Shown: piece after piece, positions 21,982 to 31,602 of the stretch | How the letters are laid out: each line of letters opens with the position of its first letter | Position numbering within the stretch: position 1 is the first letter of the stretch | Source of the DNA: CAXSBR01 sp964252015 | GTDB lineage: Bacteria > Actinomycetota > Actinomycetes > Mycobacteriales > Jatrophihabitantaceae | Assembly: GCA_964252015.1 (NCBI GenBank) | Contig: CAXULW010000015.1 | Location: forward strand, 1-64,000 | Direction: 5' to 3' | DNA: 64,000 nucleotides | The notes under the pieces: generated by a model | What the model saw: the letters and a program-made list of their open reading frames with translations, nothing else | Told to the model about the DNA's origin: nothing | Database searches by the model: none | Translations under genes and position numbers: made by a program

Positions 21982-24897
21982 ATGACCACGTCCGAGCGGG
22001 CGGCGCAGCCGAAGCCGTCAGACGGCGGGCCCGACAACGCCAAGGACGCCCCGGCTCACCGTTACACCGCCGCGATGGCCGATGCGATCGAGCTGGCCTG
22101 GCAGGACCGGTGGGAACGCGAAGGAACGTTCGCGGCCCCGAATCCGAGCGGGCCGCTGTCCGAAGGTTTCGACCGGATGGCGATCCGCCCGCACACCTAC
22201 ATCATGGATATGTTCCCGTACCCCTCCGGTGACGGTCTGCACGTCGGGCACCCGCTGGGCTACATCGGCACGGACGTGTACGCGCGGTACCTGCGCATGC
22301 GGGGCGAGAATGTCCTGCACACAATGGGTTTCGACGCGTTCGGGTTGCCGGCCGAGCAGTACGCCGTGCAGACCGGCCAGCACCCCGCGGTTACCACGTA
22401 CGCCAACATCGACACGTTCCGTCGCCAGCTGCGGCGCATGGGCCTGGGCCACGACCTGCGCCGCACCCTGGCCACGAGCGACCCGTCGTTCTACCGGTGG
22501 ACGCAGTGGATCTTCCTGAAGATCTTCGACTCCTGGTACGACCCGGCCCGTAAGTCCGCCCGGCCGATCGCCGAGCTGGTCGCGGAGTTCACCGACGGCC
22601 GCCGCCGCCCCGAGCCGGAGACGAACCCGTCCGGGCAGCCGTGGTCGGAGCTGACCGAGATCGAGCAGCGTCAGGTCATCGACAACCATCGCTTGGTCTA
22701 CCGGGCCGAGTCGACCGTGAACTGGTGCCCGGGGCTGGGCACCGTGCTGGCGAATGAAGAGGTCACCAGCGAAGGTCGCAGCGAGCGCGGCAACTTCCCG
22801 GTGTTCCGCAAGTCGTTGACCCAGTGGATGATGCGGATCACCGCCTACTCCGACCGGTTGCTGGACGACCTGGAGCACATCGACTGGCCCGACAACGTCC
22901 GCACGATGCAGCAGAACTGGATCGGGCGGTCGGTCGGCGCACACGTCCGCTTCGCGGTCGCTGACAACGAGGCGTCGATCGAGGTCTTCACCACCCGTCC
23001 CGACACCTTGTTCGGGGCCACGTACGTGGTGTTGGCGCCGGAACACCCTTTGGTCGACGGGTTGACCGCGCCCGCCTGGCCCGAGGCGACCGACCCGCGG
23101 TGGACGGGCGGGGCGGGCACGCCGGCCGAGGCGGTGGCCCGGTACGGACGTGTTGCCGCCGGCCGATCGGACCTGGATCGTCAGTCCGGCGCGGCGCGCG
23201 ACAAGACCGGCGTCTTTACCGGCACGTACGCCACGAACCCGGTCAGTGGCGTTCAGATACCCGTTTTCGTAGCGGATTACGTGCTGATGGGTTACGGCAC
23301 CGGCGCGATCATGGCCGTGCCGGCCGAGGACGAGCGTGACTTCACGTTCGCGCAGACCTTCGGGCTGCCGGTGGTGCGCACGGTGACGCCGCCGGTGGGC
23401 TTCACCGAAGGGGCCTACAGCGGCGACGGTGCGCGCATCAACTCGGCCAACGACGACGGCCTGGATCTGAATGGGATCAGCGACAAGGCCGAGGCGATCG
23501 AGACGGTGTGCGCGTGGTTGGAAGCGCGCGACGCCGGCCGCCGTGCGGTCACGTATCGCTTGCGGGACTGGCTGTTCTCGCGGCAACGGTACTGGGGCGA
23601 ACCGTTCCCGATCGTGTTCGACGAGAACAACATGCCGGTGGCGTTGCCCGATTCGATGCTGCCGCTGGAGCTGCCGCCCACCGACGACTTCTCGCCGACG
23701 TCGTATGCCCCCGACGACGCCGCATCCGAGCCGGAGCCTCCGTTGGGTCGCTTGCCGGACTGGGTGAACGTCACGCTGGATCTGGGTGACGGACCGAAGC
23801 CGTACCGCCGCGAGACGAGCACGATGCCGAACTGGGCCGGGTCGTGCTGGTACCAGCTGCGTTACCTGGACCCGAACGATTCGGCCCAGGTCGTCGATCC
23901 CGACATCGAGCGGTACTGGCTGGGCCCGTCCGCCGATCGCCCTTTGGGCGGGGTACATCTGTACGTCGGCGGGGTGGAACACGCGGTACTGCACCTGTTG
24001 TACGCACGGTTCTGGCACAAGGTGCTGTTCGACCTGGGCTATGTCTCCAGCGCGGAGCCGTTCCATCGTCTGATCAACCAGGGTTACGTGCAGGCGTTCG
24101 CCTTCGTCGACGCCCGCGGCGCGTACGTGCCCGCCGCCGACGTGGTCGAGCGTGACGGCGGCTGGTTCTACCACGACGAGCCGGTCACGCGCGAGTACGG
24201 GAAGATGGGCAAGTCCCAACGCAACGTCACCACCCCCGACGACATGTATCGGGCTTACGGCGCCGACACGTTGCGGTTGTTCGAGATGTTCACCGGTCCG
24301 TTGGAGCAGTCGCGGCCCTGGGACACCAAGGCCGTAGTCGGCTCCTACCGCCTGCTGCAACGCATCTGGCGGGTGGTGCTGGACGAGGCCACCGGCGACG
24401 TGCACGTCAGCGACGCGGAACCGTCTGTCGAGCTGAATCGCTTGCTGCACAAGACGATTGACGCCGTGCGCGAGGGTATGGAGACGTTGCGGTTCAACAC
24501 GTCCATCGCCCGGATCACCGAGTTGACCAACGCGTTGACCCAGGCCTACCCGAACGGTGGGGCGCCGCGGACGGTGGTCGAGGAGCTGGTGCTGATGCTG
24601 GCGCCGTTGGCTCCGCACGCGGCGGAGGAGCTGTGGGGCCGGCTGGGTCACGCCGGATCCCTGGCCTGGCACCGCTTTCCCGAGGCCGACCCGGCGCTGC
24701 TGGTGGACGACACCGTGCAGATCCCGGTTCAGGTCAACGGCAAGCTGCGCTCGGTCATCTTCGTGCCCGCCGGCTCGGACGGCGCGTTCCTGGAGACGAC
24801 GGCCCGCGCCGATGACAAGGTGGCGGCGGCGCTGGGCGATGCCGATGTGCGGCGGGTGATCACCGTGCCGGGCCGTCTGGTCAACTTCGTCGTCTGA
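21982..24897 (+). CDS. leuS: Leucyl-tRNA synthetase
   Basis: 971 residues from ATG 21982 with AGGAG nine bases upstream. Class I synthetase: HIGH motif variant HVGHPLGY (about residue 86 region, DMFPYPSGDGLHVGHP), CP1 editing domain with TTRPDTLFGATYVVLAPEHPLV and GYGTGAIMAVPAEDERD, and KMSKS variant KMGKSQRN near residue 755, followed by the anticodon-binding domain. It charges tRNA-Leu and removes misactivated amino acids. It is likely regulated by the leader upstream. The N-terminus is about 25 residues longer than in most LeuS proteins. Confidence 0.98.
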   Translation: MTTSERAAQPKPSDGGPDNAKDAPAHRYTAAMADAIELAWQDRWEREGTFAAPNPSGPLSEGFDRMAIRPHTYIMDMFPYPSGDGLHVGHPLGYIGTDVYARYLRMRGENVLHTMGFDAFGLPAEQYAVQTGQHPAVTTYANIDTFRRQLRRMGLGHDLRRTLATSDPSFYRWTQWIFLKIFDSWYDPARKSARPIAELVAEFTDGRRRPEPETNPSGQPWSELTEIEQRQVIDNHRLVYRAESTVNWCPGLGTVLANEEVTSEGRSERGNFPVFRKSLTQWMMRITAYSDRLLDDLEHIDWPDNVRTMQQNWIGRSVGAHVRFAVADNEASIEVFTTRPDTLFGATYVVLAPEHPLVDGLTAPAWPEATDPRWTGGAGTPAEAVARYGRVAAGRSDLDRQSGAARDKTGVFTGTYATNPVSGVQIPVFVADYVLMGYGTGAIMAVPAEDERDFTFAQTFGLPVVRTVTPPVGFTEGAYSGDGARINSANDDGLDLNGISDKAEAIETVCAWLEARDAGRRAVTYRLRDWLFSRQRYWGEPFPIVFDENNMPVALPDSMLPLELPPTDDFSPTSYAPDDAASEPEPPLGRLPDWVNVTLDLGDGPKPYRRETSTMPNWAGSCWYQLRYLDPNDSAQVVDPDIERYWLGPSADRPLGGVHLYVGGVEHAVLHLLYARFWHKVLFDLGYVSSAEPFHRLINQGYVQAFAFVDARGAYVPAADVVERDGGWFYHDEPVTREYGKMGKSQRNVTTPDDMYRAYGADTLRLFEMFTGPLEQSRPWDTKAVVGSYRLLQRIWRVVLDEATGDVHVSDAEPSVELNRLLHKTIDAVREGMETLRFNTSIARITELTNALTQAYPNGGAPRTVVEELVLMLAPLAPHAAEELWGRLGHAGSLAWHRFPEADPALLVDDTVQIPVQVNGKLRSVIFVPAGSDGAFLETTARADDKVAAALGDADVRRVITVPGRLVNFVV

Positions 24898-24944
24898 TCG
24901 GCGTTGGGTACGGCAGAGTGCGGGCCATCGCGGAAGGAGAGCAG

Positions 24945-25790
24945 ATGACGGAACGGGTCGCGGTGGTCACCGACTCGACCGCCGACGTGCCCGCAGAACT
25001 GCGGCCGGAGGGCCTGCGCGTTGTGCCGTTGCCGGTGCGGATCGGGTCGCGTTCGGGCTTCGACGGTGTGGACGTCGATGCCGATGACGTGGCCGCCGCC
25101 CTGCGGGCCCACCAGCGGGTGACGACCTCGCGCCCGACCCCGTCGGCGTTCGTGGCTGCGTACCGGGCCGCCTTCGCCGAGGGCGCCGACCGGGTCGTGT
25201 CGGTGCACATGTCGGCCGAGCTGTCGGGTACCTGGGACTCGGCCCGGCTGGCCGCGCAGGAGTTCGACTACGGCGCCGTCCGCGTCGTCGACTCCCGATC
25301 GACGGCGATGGGGTTGGGCTTCGCCGTGCTCGCCGCGGCCCGGGCGGCCGCCGAGGGTGCCGGTGCCGGCGCGGTGCAGGACGCGGCAGTGAGCACGGTC
25401 GATCGCACGTCGTGCTTCTTCTACGTCGACACGCTGGAATACCTGCGGCTGGGCGGGCGGATCGGTGCGGCCCAGGCGTTCGTCGGCACCGCGCTTTCAG
25501 TGAAACCCCTGCTCCACATGCGCGACGGCCGCGTTGTCCCGTTGGAGAAGGTGCGTACGGCGGCTAAAGCCATCGCCCGGTTGCTCGATGTCGTCGCGCA
25601 GGCGGCCGGCGACGACGAGGTCGACGTGGCCGTGCAACACCTGGCCGCGCCGGAGCGGGCCGAGCAGGTCAGTGCCGCGCTGCGCGATCGGCTTCCCCGG
25701 CTGGGTCAGCTGATCACGTCAGAGGTGGCCGCCGCCGTCGGTGTGCATACCGGCCCGGGCACGGTGGGGGTCGTCGTCTGCCGGCGGTGA
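24945..25790 (+). CDS. DegV family fatty-acid-binding protein
   Basis: 281 residues from ATG 24945, with GGAAGGAG upstream. DegV features: VAVVTDSTADVPAELRPEG at the start, TSRPTPSAFVAAYRAAF, VDSRSTAMGLGFAV and DTLEYLRLGGRIG, SVKPLLHMRDGRV. The family binds fatty acids in a deep pocket; in Firmicutes the FakB proteins hand the fatty acid to a kinase. The gene is downstream of leuS and, in the usual actinobacterial order, near comEA. Its last 72 nt overlap the 3' end of the convergent mannosyltransferase gene. Confidence 0.93.
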   Translation: MTERVAVVTDSTADVPAELRPEGLRVVPLPVRIGSRSGFDGVDVDADDVAAALRAHQRVTTSRPTPSAFVAAYRAAFAEGADRVVSVHMSAELSGTWDSARLAAQEFDYGAVRVVDSRSTAMGLGFAVLAAARAAAEGAGAGAVQDAAVSTVDRTSCFFYVDTLEYLRLGGRIGAAQAFVGTALSVKPLLHMRDGRVVPLEKVRTAAKAIARLLDVVAQAAGDDEVDVAVQHLAAPERAEQVSAALRDRLPRLGQLITSEVAAAVGVHTGPGTVGVVVCRR

Positions 25791-27458
25791 CGGGCTGATC
25801 TGGACGTCGCGCAGAGTGAGCCAGGCGATGACCACGCTGACCGCGATGATCCCGATGACCGTCGGCTTCATCGTGACCGAGAGGCCGTGCGGGTCGACCG
25901 TGAACACCATGGCCGTCTGGATCGCGACCAGGGCGATGACGGTCCGGCGGTGCTCGGTAGCCTGGCTCAGGAACGGCAGGGACCACAGCAGGTACCACAG
26001 CTGAACCGCGGGGCCGAGCAGCGTCAGCGTGAGCATGGCCGCGCCCAACATCGTTACCACCGTGGCCGCCCGGCTCGACCTTCTGGCGTGGCGCCGGCCG
26101 GTCGCGATGAGCACGGCGACCAGCCAAATCGACGCGATGAGGACCGCGGACAGGATCAGCCCGGCCGTGCGCCAATGCCGCATCGGATCGTCGAGGTGGC
26201 TCGCGCCGTCCACGTGGCCGGTGACGATGTCGGCGAAGATGGCGACGTCGGTGGGCAGGGAGAGCCAGTTGACCAGCCGCGCCGACGATCCCACCTGGTG
26301 GAGCCAGCCCAGACCGAAGCCGGTGACGACACTGACCGCGGCGAACGTCACCACGCCGCTGACGATGGTGGCTGCGGTCACGGTGGTGACGGTGCGAAGG
26401 GTCCCGGGGCGCTTGACGTCGCTACGGCTCAGCACCAGCGGGGCGACGAACGCCACGCCGATGACCGCCGGGGACTTCACGCCGGCGGCCAGGGCCATCA
26501 CTGCGGCGGCCGGCACGGCGACGGCAACGGATGGGCCGGCTCGCAGCGCCAGGGTCGCCCCCGCCGTCATGAGCGCGGCCATGAGCAGGTCGTTGTGGCC
26601 CGCGCCGAGGACGAGCTCGATCGTGAACGGGTTGGCCGCGGTCAGCCACAGCGCGCGGTCGGCGCGGATCCCGGTTCGCCGGGCCAGCTGGGGGACGGCC
26701 CAGAGCAGCATGACCAGGCCGGCCAGCACGGGTATGCGCAGCAGGAAGACCGCGATCAGCACGTGCTCGCCGTACGTGGCCGCGACGGCGTGGGTCAGCC
26801 CGAGCCAGAACGGTCCGTAGGGAGCGGGGGATTGCACCCAGCCCGGGCTGACGTTCTGGGTGAACACCCCCGGCAGGTCGAACGGCGCGTAACGGTAAGG
26901 GTCGAAACCGCGCTGGATCAGCCGGCCCTGGGTCGCGTAGGCCCACAGGTCGCGGCTGGCCAGGGGAATCGCGGCCATCATGGGCGCGGCCCAGACGAGT
27001 GCCGTGCGCTGCAGCCGACGGGTGCTGGTCGCCGTGGGCTGCAGGACGCGGCGGCCCAGCGAGATCCAGGCCGCCGTCATCAGTGCGAGGCCGACGTAGA
27101 AGGCGATCCGCGGCTCGATGCTGCCGATGGCAAACCAGCTCAGCTGCGCCGGCGGATGGGTTTGCCACGCGTAGGGCACCGACCCGACCCACCAGGAGCT
27201 GGCCGCGATCAGAACCGCGCCGATGGCACCGAGCCAGCCTGGGCGCCCCAGTCCCGTTTCCGCGCCCGTCCGCTCCGGCGTGGTTGCTCCCGGTGTGGTC
27301 GGTGTGGCCGGAGATGGCGTCGCCGCGGGCGCCGTTGTGGTTGGTGTGGTCGGGGTTGTGGTTGGTGTGGTTGGGGTTGGTGTGGTCGTGGGTGTTGACA
27401 TTGTGGTTGGCGTCGTCGTGGCTGCTCCGCGCGGCCCTTTCGGCGCGTTGGACGGCAT
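25719..27458 (-). CDS. mptB: Polyprenol-phosphate-mannose-dependent alpha-1,6-mannosyltransferase (MptB-like)
   Basis: 579 residues from ATG 27458. After a 50-residue Thr/Pro-rich N-terminus (TPTTTPTPTTPTTTPTT), about 12-13 membrane helices with the GT-C signature: catalytic-loop Asp in ASRDLWAYATQGRLIQRGFDPY, then VSPGWVQSPAPYGPFW and AANPFTIELVLGAGHNDLLM. MptB-type enzymes extend the alpha-1,6-mannan core of lipoglycans using decaprenyl-phosphate-mannose outside the membrane. The order is divergent from comEA and overlapping (72 nt, antisense) with degV. The N-terminal low-complexity stretch is unusual and weakly supported as coding; a start further in is possible. Confidence 0.82.
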   Translation of the reverse strand: MPSNAPKGPRGAATTTPTTMSTPTTTPTPTTPTTTPTTPTTTAPAATPSPATPTTPGATTPERTGAETGLGRPGWLGAIGAVLIAASSWWVGSVPYAWQTHPPAQLSWFAIGSIEPRIAFYVGLALMTAAWISLGRRVLQPTATSTRRLQRTALVWAAPMMAAIPLASRDLWAYATQGRLIQRGFDPYRYAPFDLPGVFTQNVSPGWVQSPAPYGPFWLGLTHAVAATYGEHVLIAVFLLRIPVLAGLVMLLWAVPQLARRTGIRADRALWLTAANPFTIELVLGAGHNDLLMAALMTAGATLALRAGPSVAVAVPAAAVMALAAGVKSPAVIGVAFVAPLVLSRSDVKRPGTLRTVTTVTAATIVSGVVTFAAVSVVTGFGLGWLHQVGSSARLVNWLSLPTDVAIFADIVTGHVDGASHLDDPMRHWRTAGLILSAVLIASIWLVAVLIATGRRHARRSSRAATVVTMLGAAMLTLTLLGPAVQLWYLLWSLPFLSQATEHRRTVIALVAIQTAMVFTVDPHGLSVTMKPTVIGIIAVSVVIAWLTLRDVQISPSPPADDDPHRARAGMHTDGGGHL

Positions 27459-27614
27459 CCGCTCAGTGTCGCACCGCTGCGGGGCCGACCCTCGGTGACC
27501 GCGCGACAGCAGTTGACACTGACGAGATCGGGGCTTGTCCACAGGCCGCCGGGCTCGTCCACAGTCGTCATGGCCGGCGGGTTCGGCGTCGGGTGCCCTC
27601 CTAGCGTCATTGCG

Positions 27615-28601
27615 GTGACGGACGTGACCGGGCTTCGGGACCACCCCTCCCGGCGCGGTCCGGTCGAGCTGCGCCTGGACGAGCTGTTCCCGGACCGCTC
27701 GGTTCACCGGCGAGCTGCTCGGCACCTGGACGTCGAATTCGGGGGGACGGGTGCGTTGGCGACGCGGAAGGAGGCGGCGGCGGAATTGGAATCCGCTTAC
27801 CCGGACGAGCCGGACCCGTTCGCGATCGAGCATTCCCGACCCGATGAGGCCAGGGCGAAGCGCACCGACCCCGAGGAGCGGCGCCACGACGCTAAGGCTC
27901 GGGACGGACGGTTGCGCCGGCTGACCGCAGTGGTCCAGGTCGGACGCTGGCGGATCGACCCCGAGCGCCGTGGGGCGATCGCGGTGATGGCGGCAGTCCT
28001 GGTTGCCGCCTTGGCGGTGGGGTGGCAGGCACTGGCCAGCCGGCCGCAAGCGGAACCGGTCTCCGACTCCGCGTCGGTGGCCCTGGTCGCCAGCACCCGG
28101 GCCTCGGCCGCGATCAGCGGCGGCGGTGCCACGGCTACGGCGGACGGGAGAACTTCGTCCTCGGCGGCCGCGAAGGTGATCGTGGACGTGGTGGGCCGGG
28201 TGCACCGGCCCGGTTTGGTCACCTTGCCCGCCGGGGCCCGGGTGGCTGACGCGGTCCGGGCCGCGGGCGGGGCACTGACCGGCACCAACCTGAGCTCGAT
28301 CAACCTGGCCCGCGTCTGCGTCGACGGCGAACAGATCGCGGTGGGGGTTACCGGGGCGGCCGCGCCGCCTGGAACCAGCGGCCCTGCGCCGGGCGCCGGC
28401 GCGCCCGCGGGTCTGGTGAACCTGAATACCGCCACGGCCGATCAGCTCGACGCGCTGCCCGGGGTCGGACCGGTGATGGCCCAGCGAATCATCGCCTACC
28501 GCACCGACCACGGTCCGTTCACGGCGGTGTCGCAGCTGCAGCAGGTCAGTGGCATCGGCGACGCTCGGTACGCCGATCTGAGTCCGCTGGTCACGGTCTG
28601 A
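27615..28601 (+). CDS. comEA: ComEA-like DNA-binding competence protein
   Basis: 328 residues from GTG 27615, which has TAGCGT 7 nt upstream (leaderless). An N-terminal region of about 115 charged residues is followed by one membrane anchor (GAIAVMAAVLVAALAVGWQAL), a SLBB-type domain (VIVDVVGRVHRPGLVTLPAGARVADAVRAAGG) and a C-terminal helix-hairpin-helix pair (LVNLNTATADQLDALPGVGPVMAQRIIAYR). ComEA binds DNA at the cell surface and passes it to the ComEC channel, encoded next; only one base separates the two genes. Uptake competence itself cannot be inferred, since pilus genes are not in the window. Confidence 0.92.
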   Translation: MTDVTGLRDHPSRRGPVELRLDELFPDRSVHRRAARHLDVEFGGTGALATRKEAAAELESAYPDEPDPFAIEHSRPDEARAKRTDPEERRHDAKARDGRLRRLTAVVQVGRWRIDPERRGAIAVMAAVLVAALAVGWQALASRPQAEPVSDSASVALVASTRASAAISGGGATATADGRTSSSAAAKVIVDVVGRVHRPGLVTLPAGARVADAVRAAGGALTGTNLSSINLARVCVDGEQIAVGVTGAAAPPGTSGPAPGAGAPAGLVNLNTATADQLDALPGVGPVMAQRIIAYRTDHGPFTAVSQLQQVSGIGDARYADLSPLVTV

Positions 28602-28602
28602 C

Positions 28603-31602
28603 GTGGCCGCCCGAGGAAACCATCGCGCCCGCCGGGGCGCGAACGCCGTGGTGCAAGCACGCCGAGCGGGCGCTCCCGGCGACCGTGACGTCGCCCGCGA
28701 CAGTCGCCACCATGACGTCGCCCGCGACAGTGGCGACCGTGACGTCGCCCGCGACGGTGCTGACCCCGGCGACGAGGCCGGTCGTGCCGCCAGCGATGCT
28801 GACGACAGGGCCAGCAACGATGCGGGCGAACGTGACCGCGACGATGCCGGTACTGCCGTGCCCGCCGAGTTCGATGCCCGCTTGGCCGTCGGCGCGGGTG
28901 TGGCGTGGCTGGCCACGTTCGTGTGCCTGCACCTGCCTCCCGCCGTGGCGGTGCCGGCGGCGGTCGTCGCCGGGACGGTAGCGGTGGCAGCCCTGGCGGC
29001 CGACCGGCTGATTCGCTCCGCCGACCGGCTGGTGCGCAGTTCCGACGGCGATCACGAAGACACTGGTGCCCCAGCGCTGGTCGGTCGGGGGCGACGCCGA
29101 CGGTGGCGTTCCTGCGCGGCTGGTGTGGCGCTGGCCGGCTTCTGTTGTTTCGGCACGCTGATGTCCCTGGGCGCCCAGCTGGCCCAGATCCGGTCCGGCC
29201 CGATCCGAGCCCTGGTCCAGCGCAGCGCCGCCGGCGTGTTCGAGGTGACGGTGAGCGGCGACCCGCGGCCGATCGTCAGTACCCAGTCCTTTGGGGCCAA
29301 CCGAGTGGCCCTGGACGCCACCCTGATCCGGGTGCGCAGCGGACCGCAGCGATACCGGGCGAGGGTTCCGGTCGTGATACTCGCCCCGTCCGATACGTGG
29401 TCCGCGGTGATCCCGGGGGAACGTCTGCGCCTCGATGGCCGTTTGAGTGCTCCGCAGCCGGGCCAGTTCGTCGGAGCGGACATCTCGGCGCGTGGGCCGC
29501 CCGTCGCCGTCGGTCGTCCGCCCTGGTGGCAGCGAGCGGCGGCCACGGTCCGGCGTGACCTACGCTCCGCGGCGGCGGTGCTGCCGGCGGCCGAGCGCGG
29601 GCTACTCCCGGGGCTGGTCGACGGCGACACCTCCACGCTTGACCCCCAGCTGAACCAGGCGTTCAAAACCGCCGGCCTGACCCACCTGGTGGCGGTTAGC
29701 GGAACGAATCTGGCCGTGATCATCGGTGCGGTGCTGCTGGTGCTACGCCGGCTGCGAACCCCGCCCTGGGCGTGTGCGGTCATCGGGGGCGTGGTGTTGG
29801 TCGCGTTCGTCGCCGTCGCGCGCGTGTCACCTAGCGTGGTGCGGGCCGGCGTGATGGCGGGTGTCCTACTGGTGGCGTTGGCGAGCGGGCGGCCGCGCCA
29901 AGGATTACCAAGCCTGGCCCTGGCCGTTCTGGTGCTGCTCATCTGGCATCCCGAGTGGGCCGGCAACGCGGGGTTCGCGATGTCGGCCCTCGCCACGGGT
30001 TCGTTGTTCCTGATCGCGCCGGGGTGGGCCGAGGCCCTGCGCCGGCGGCGCGTGCCGCCGATCCTGGCCGAAGGCCTGGCGGTGTCGGGGGCGGCAACGG
30101 TGGTGTCCGCGCCGATCATCGTGCTGCTCAGCGGACGGGTCAGCCTGGTCGCGTTGCCCGCCAACGTCCTGGCCGAGTTTGCGGTCGCCCCGGCCACCGT
30201 CCTCGGCGTGCTCGCGGCGGCGACAGCACCGTGGTCGCCATTCCTGGGCGCGGCGTTCGCCCGGGCGGCCGGGGTGCCGTGCCGGTGGCTGGTGGCGGAC
30301 GCCCGCTGGTTCTCCTCGCTTCCGGGGGCAACCGTGCCGTGGCCGGGCGGCGCCTGGGGCGCCCTCGGACTCGCCCTGGTCGTCGCCGTTGCCGCCGTGC
30401 TGTTCCGGTTCCCGGGGACGCGCCGCCCGCTGGCAGCCGCCCTGTTGACCGCAGTTGTGATCGAGGTTCCAGGGCGGGCCGTGTTCGGCGGGTGGGCGCC
30501 GGGGAGCACGATCCTGGTCGCCTGCGACGTCGGCCAGGGAGACGGGATCGTGCTGCCCGTGGGTCACCACGCCGCGGTGGTCATGGACTCAGGTCCCGAG
30601 CCGCTCGCAATCGACCGATGCCTGCACTCCCTCGGCGTGACGTCGGTGCCGCTGTACATCCAGTCGCATTTCGACTTGGATCACGTCGGTGGCGTGGCCG
30701 GGGTGGCCGACGGCCGGCGCCTCGGCCGCGTGCTCACCGGTCCGCTGCAGGAGCCGCCGCTGGGGCGCGGCATCCTCACCCGCACGCTCACCCCGCTGGG
30801 CCTCAGGTCGCAGATCGTGCCGGCTGGCACCGATATCGACGTGGGTCCGCTGCACCTGCACGTGCTCGAGTCCCACATCGTCGACGTCGACGGCGCGCCG
30901 GACTCCAACAATTCGTCGTTGATGATCCGCGCCACGGTCGCCGGCCACACGATCCTGCTCACCGGAGATGCCTCGACCGAGGCCCAGCAAGCGCTCATCG
31001 CCAGTGGCCAGAACTTCACCGCGGACGTGCTCAAGGTGCCGCACCACGGCAGCGCCTACTTTGACCCAACGTTCCTGGCCGCGGTCCACGCCAGGCTGGC
31101 GGTGATCTCGGTCGGGCGGCACAACACCTACGGTCACCCGGCCCCGAGCCTGCTGCGGGCGTTGACCGACCTGCATGTTCCGATCCGGCGCACCGACCTG
31201 GACGGTGACGTGGGGGTCCTGGCCCGCGGTTCGCAGTTGCAGGTGGTGCGCCACGTTCCCTCCGCGCGACTCAGCGCGTCGGGCGCCCCCGGTCGGCCTC
31301 GACCAGTCGGGTCGGGCGGTTCGGCTGCTACCCGGGTGGTCGCGGCCGTCGAAGCGTCGGCGGGCCATGCCACGATGGACCGATGGCGAGCAACTCAGCA
31401 AGCCGGGCCACGGCTGATCGGATGGCCGCCAACCAGACCGCGCCCGACGACGGGGTCGTTCTGGTCCTCGGTGACGAGGACTTCCTGGTCAACCGGGCAA
31501 TCGAGCAGGTCGCCGCCGCCGGGCGTCGCGCGGACCCGGACGCGGAACTGGTCGAGCGGATCGGCGCCGAGGTCATCCCCGGGGAGCTGTTCGAGCTGCT
31601 GA
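28603..31602 (+). CDS. comEC: ComEC/Rec2 DNA-uptake channel and metallo-beta-lactamase-fold protein
   Basis: 999 residues. An Asp/Arg-rich N-terminal arm carries three 27-bp repeats (from 28686; (H/R)DVARDS). Then OB-like extracellular domain, competence domain with helices (GLTHLVAVSGTNLAVIIGAVLLVLR, PSVVRAGVMAG), and the C-terminal metallo-beta-lactamase domain: DVGQGDG, SHFDLDHVGG, LTGDAS, LKVPHHGS and HNTYGHP. It moves single-stranded DNA across the membrane. The normal end should be near LQVVRHVP (31260). About 110 unconserved residues follow, overlapping holA by 220 nt in another frame, so the original stop appears to be lost. GTG start one base after comEA. Confidence 0.92.
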   Translation: MAARGNHRARRGANAVVQARRAGAPGDRDVARDSRHHDVARDSGDRDVARDGADPGDEAGRAASDADDRASNDAGERDRDDAGTAVPAEFDARLAVGAGVAWLATFVCLHLPPAVAVPAAVVAGTVAVAALAADRLIRSADRLVRSSDGDHEDTGAPALVGRGRRRRWRSCAAGVALAGFCCFGTLMSLGAQLAQIRSGPIRALVQRSAAGVFEVTVSGDPRPIVSTQSFGANRVALDATLIRVRSGPQRYRARVPVVILAPSDTWSAVIPGERLRLDGRLSAPQPGQFVGADISARGPPVAVGRPPWWQRAAATVRRDLRSAAAVLPAAERGLLPGLVDGDTSTLDPQLNQAFKTAGLTHLVAVSGTNLAVIIGAVLLVLRRLRTPPWACAVIGGVVLVAFVAVARVSPSVVRAGVMAGVLLVALASGRPRQGLPSLALAVLVLLIWHPEWAGNAGFAMSALATGSLFLIAPGWAEALRRRRVPPILAEGLAVSGAATVVSAPIIVLLSGRVSLVALPANVLAEFAVAPATVLGVLAAATAPWSPFLGAAFARAAGVPCRWLVADARWFSSLPGATVPWPGGAWGALGLALVVAVAAVLFRFPGTRRPLAAALLTAVVIEVPGRAVFGGWAPGSTILVACDVGQGDGIVLPVGHHAAVVMDSGPEPLAIDRCLHSLGVTSVPLYIQSHFDLDHVGGVAGVADGRRLGRVLTGPLQEPPLGRGILTRTLTPLGLRSQIVPAGTDIDVGPLHLHVLESHIVDVDGAPDSNNSSLMIRATVAGHTILLTGDASTEAQQALIASGQNFTADVLKVPHHGSAYFDPTFLAAVHARLAVISVGRHNTYGHPAPSLLRALTDLHVPIRRTDLDGDVGVLARGSQLQVVRHVPSARLSASGAPGRPRPVGSGGSAATRVVAAVEASAGHATMDRWRATQQAGPRLIGWPPTRPRPTTGSFWSSVTRTSWSTGQSSRSPPPGVARTRTRNWSSGSAPRSSPGSCSSC

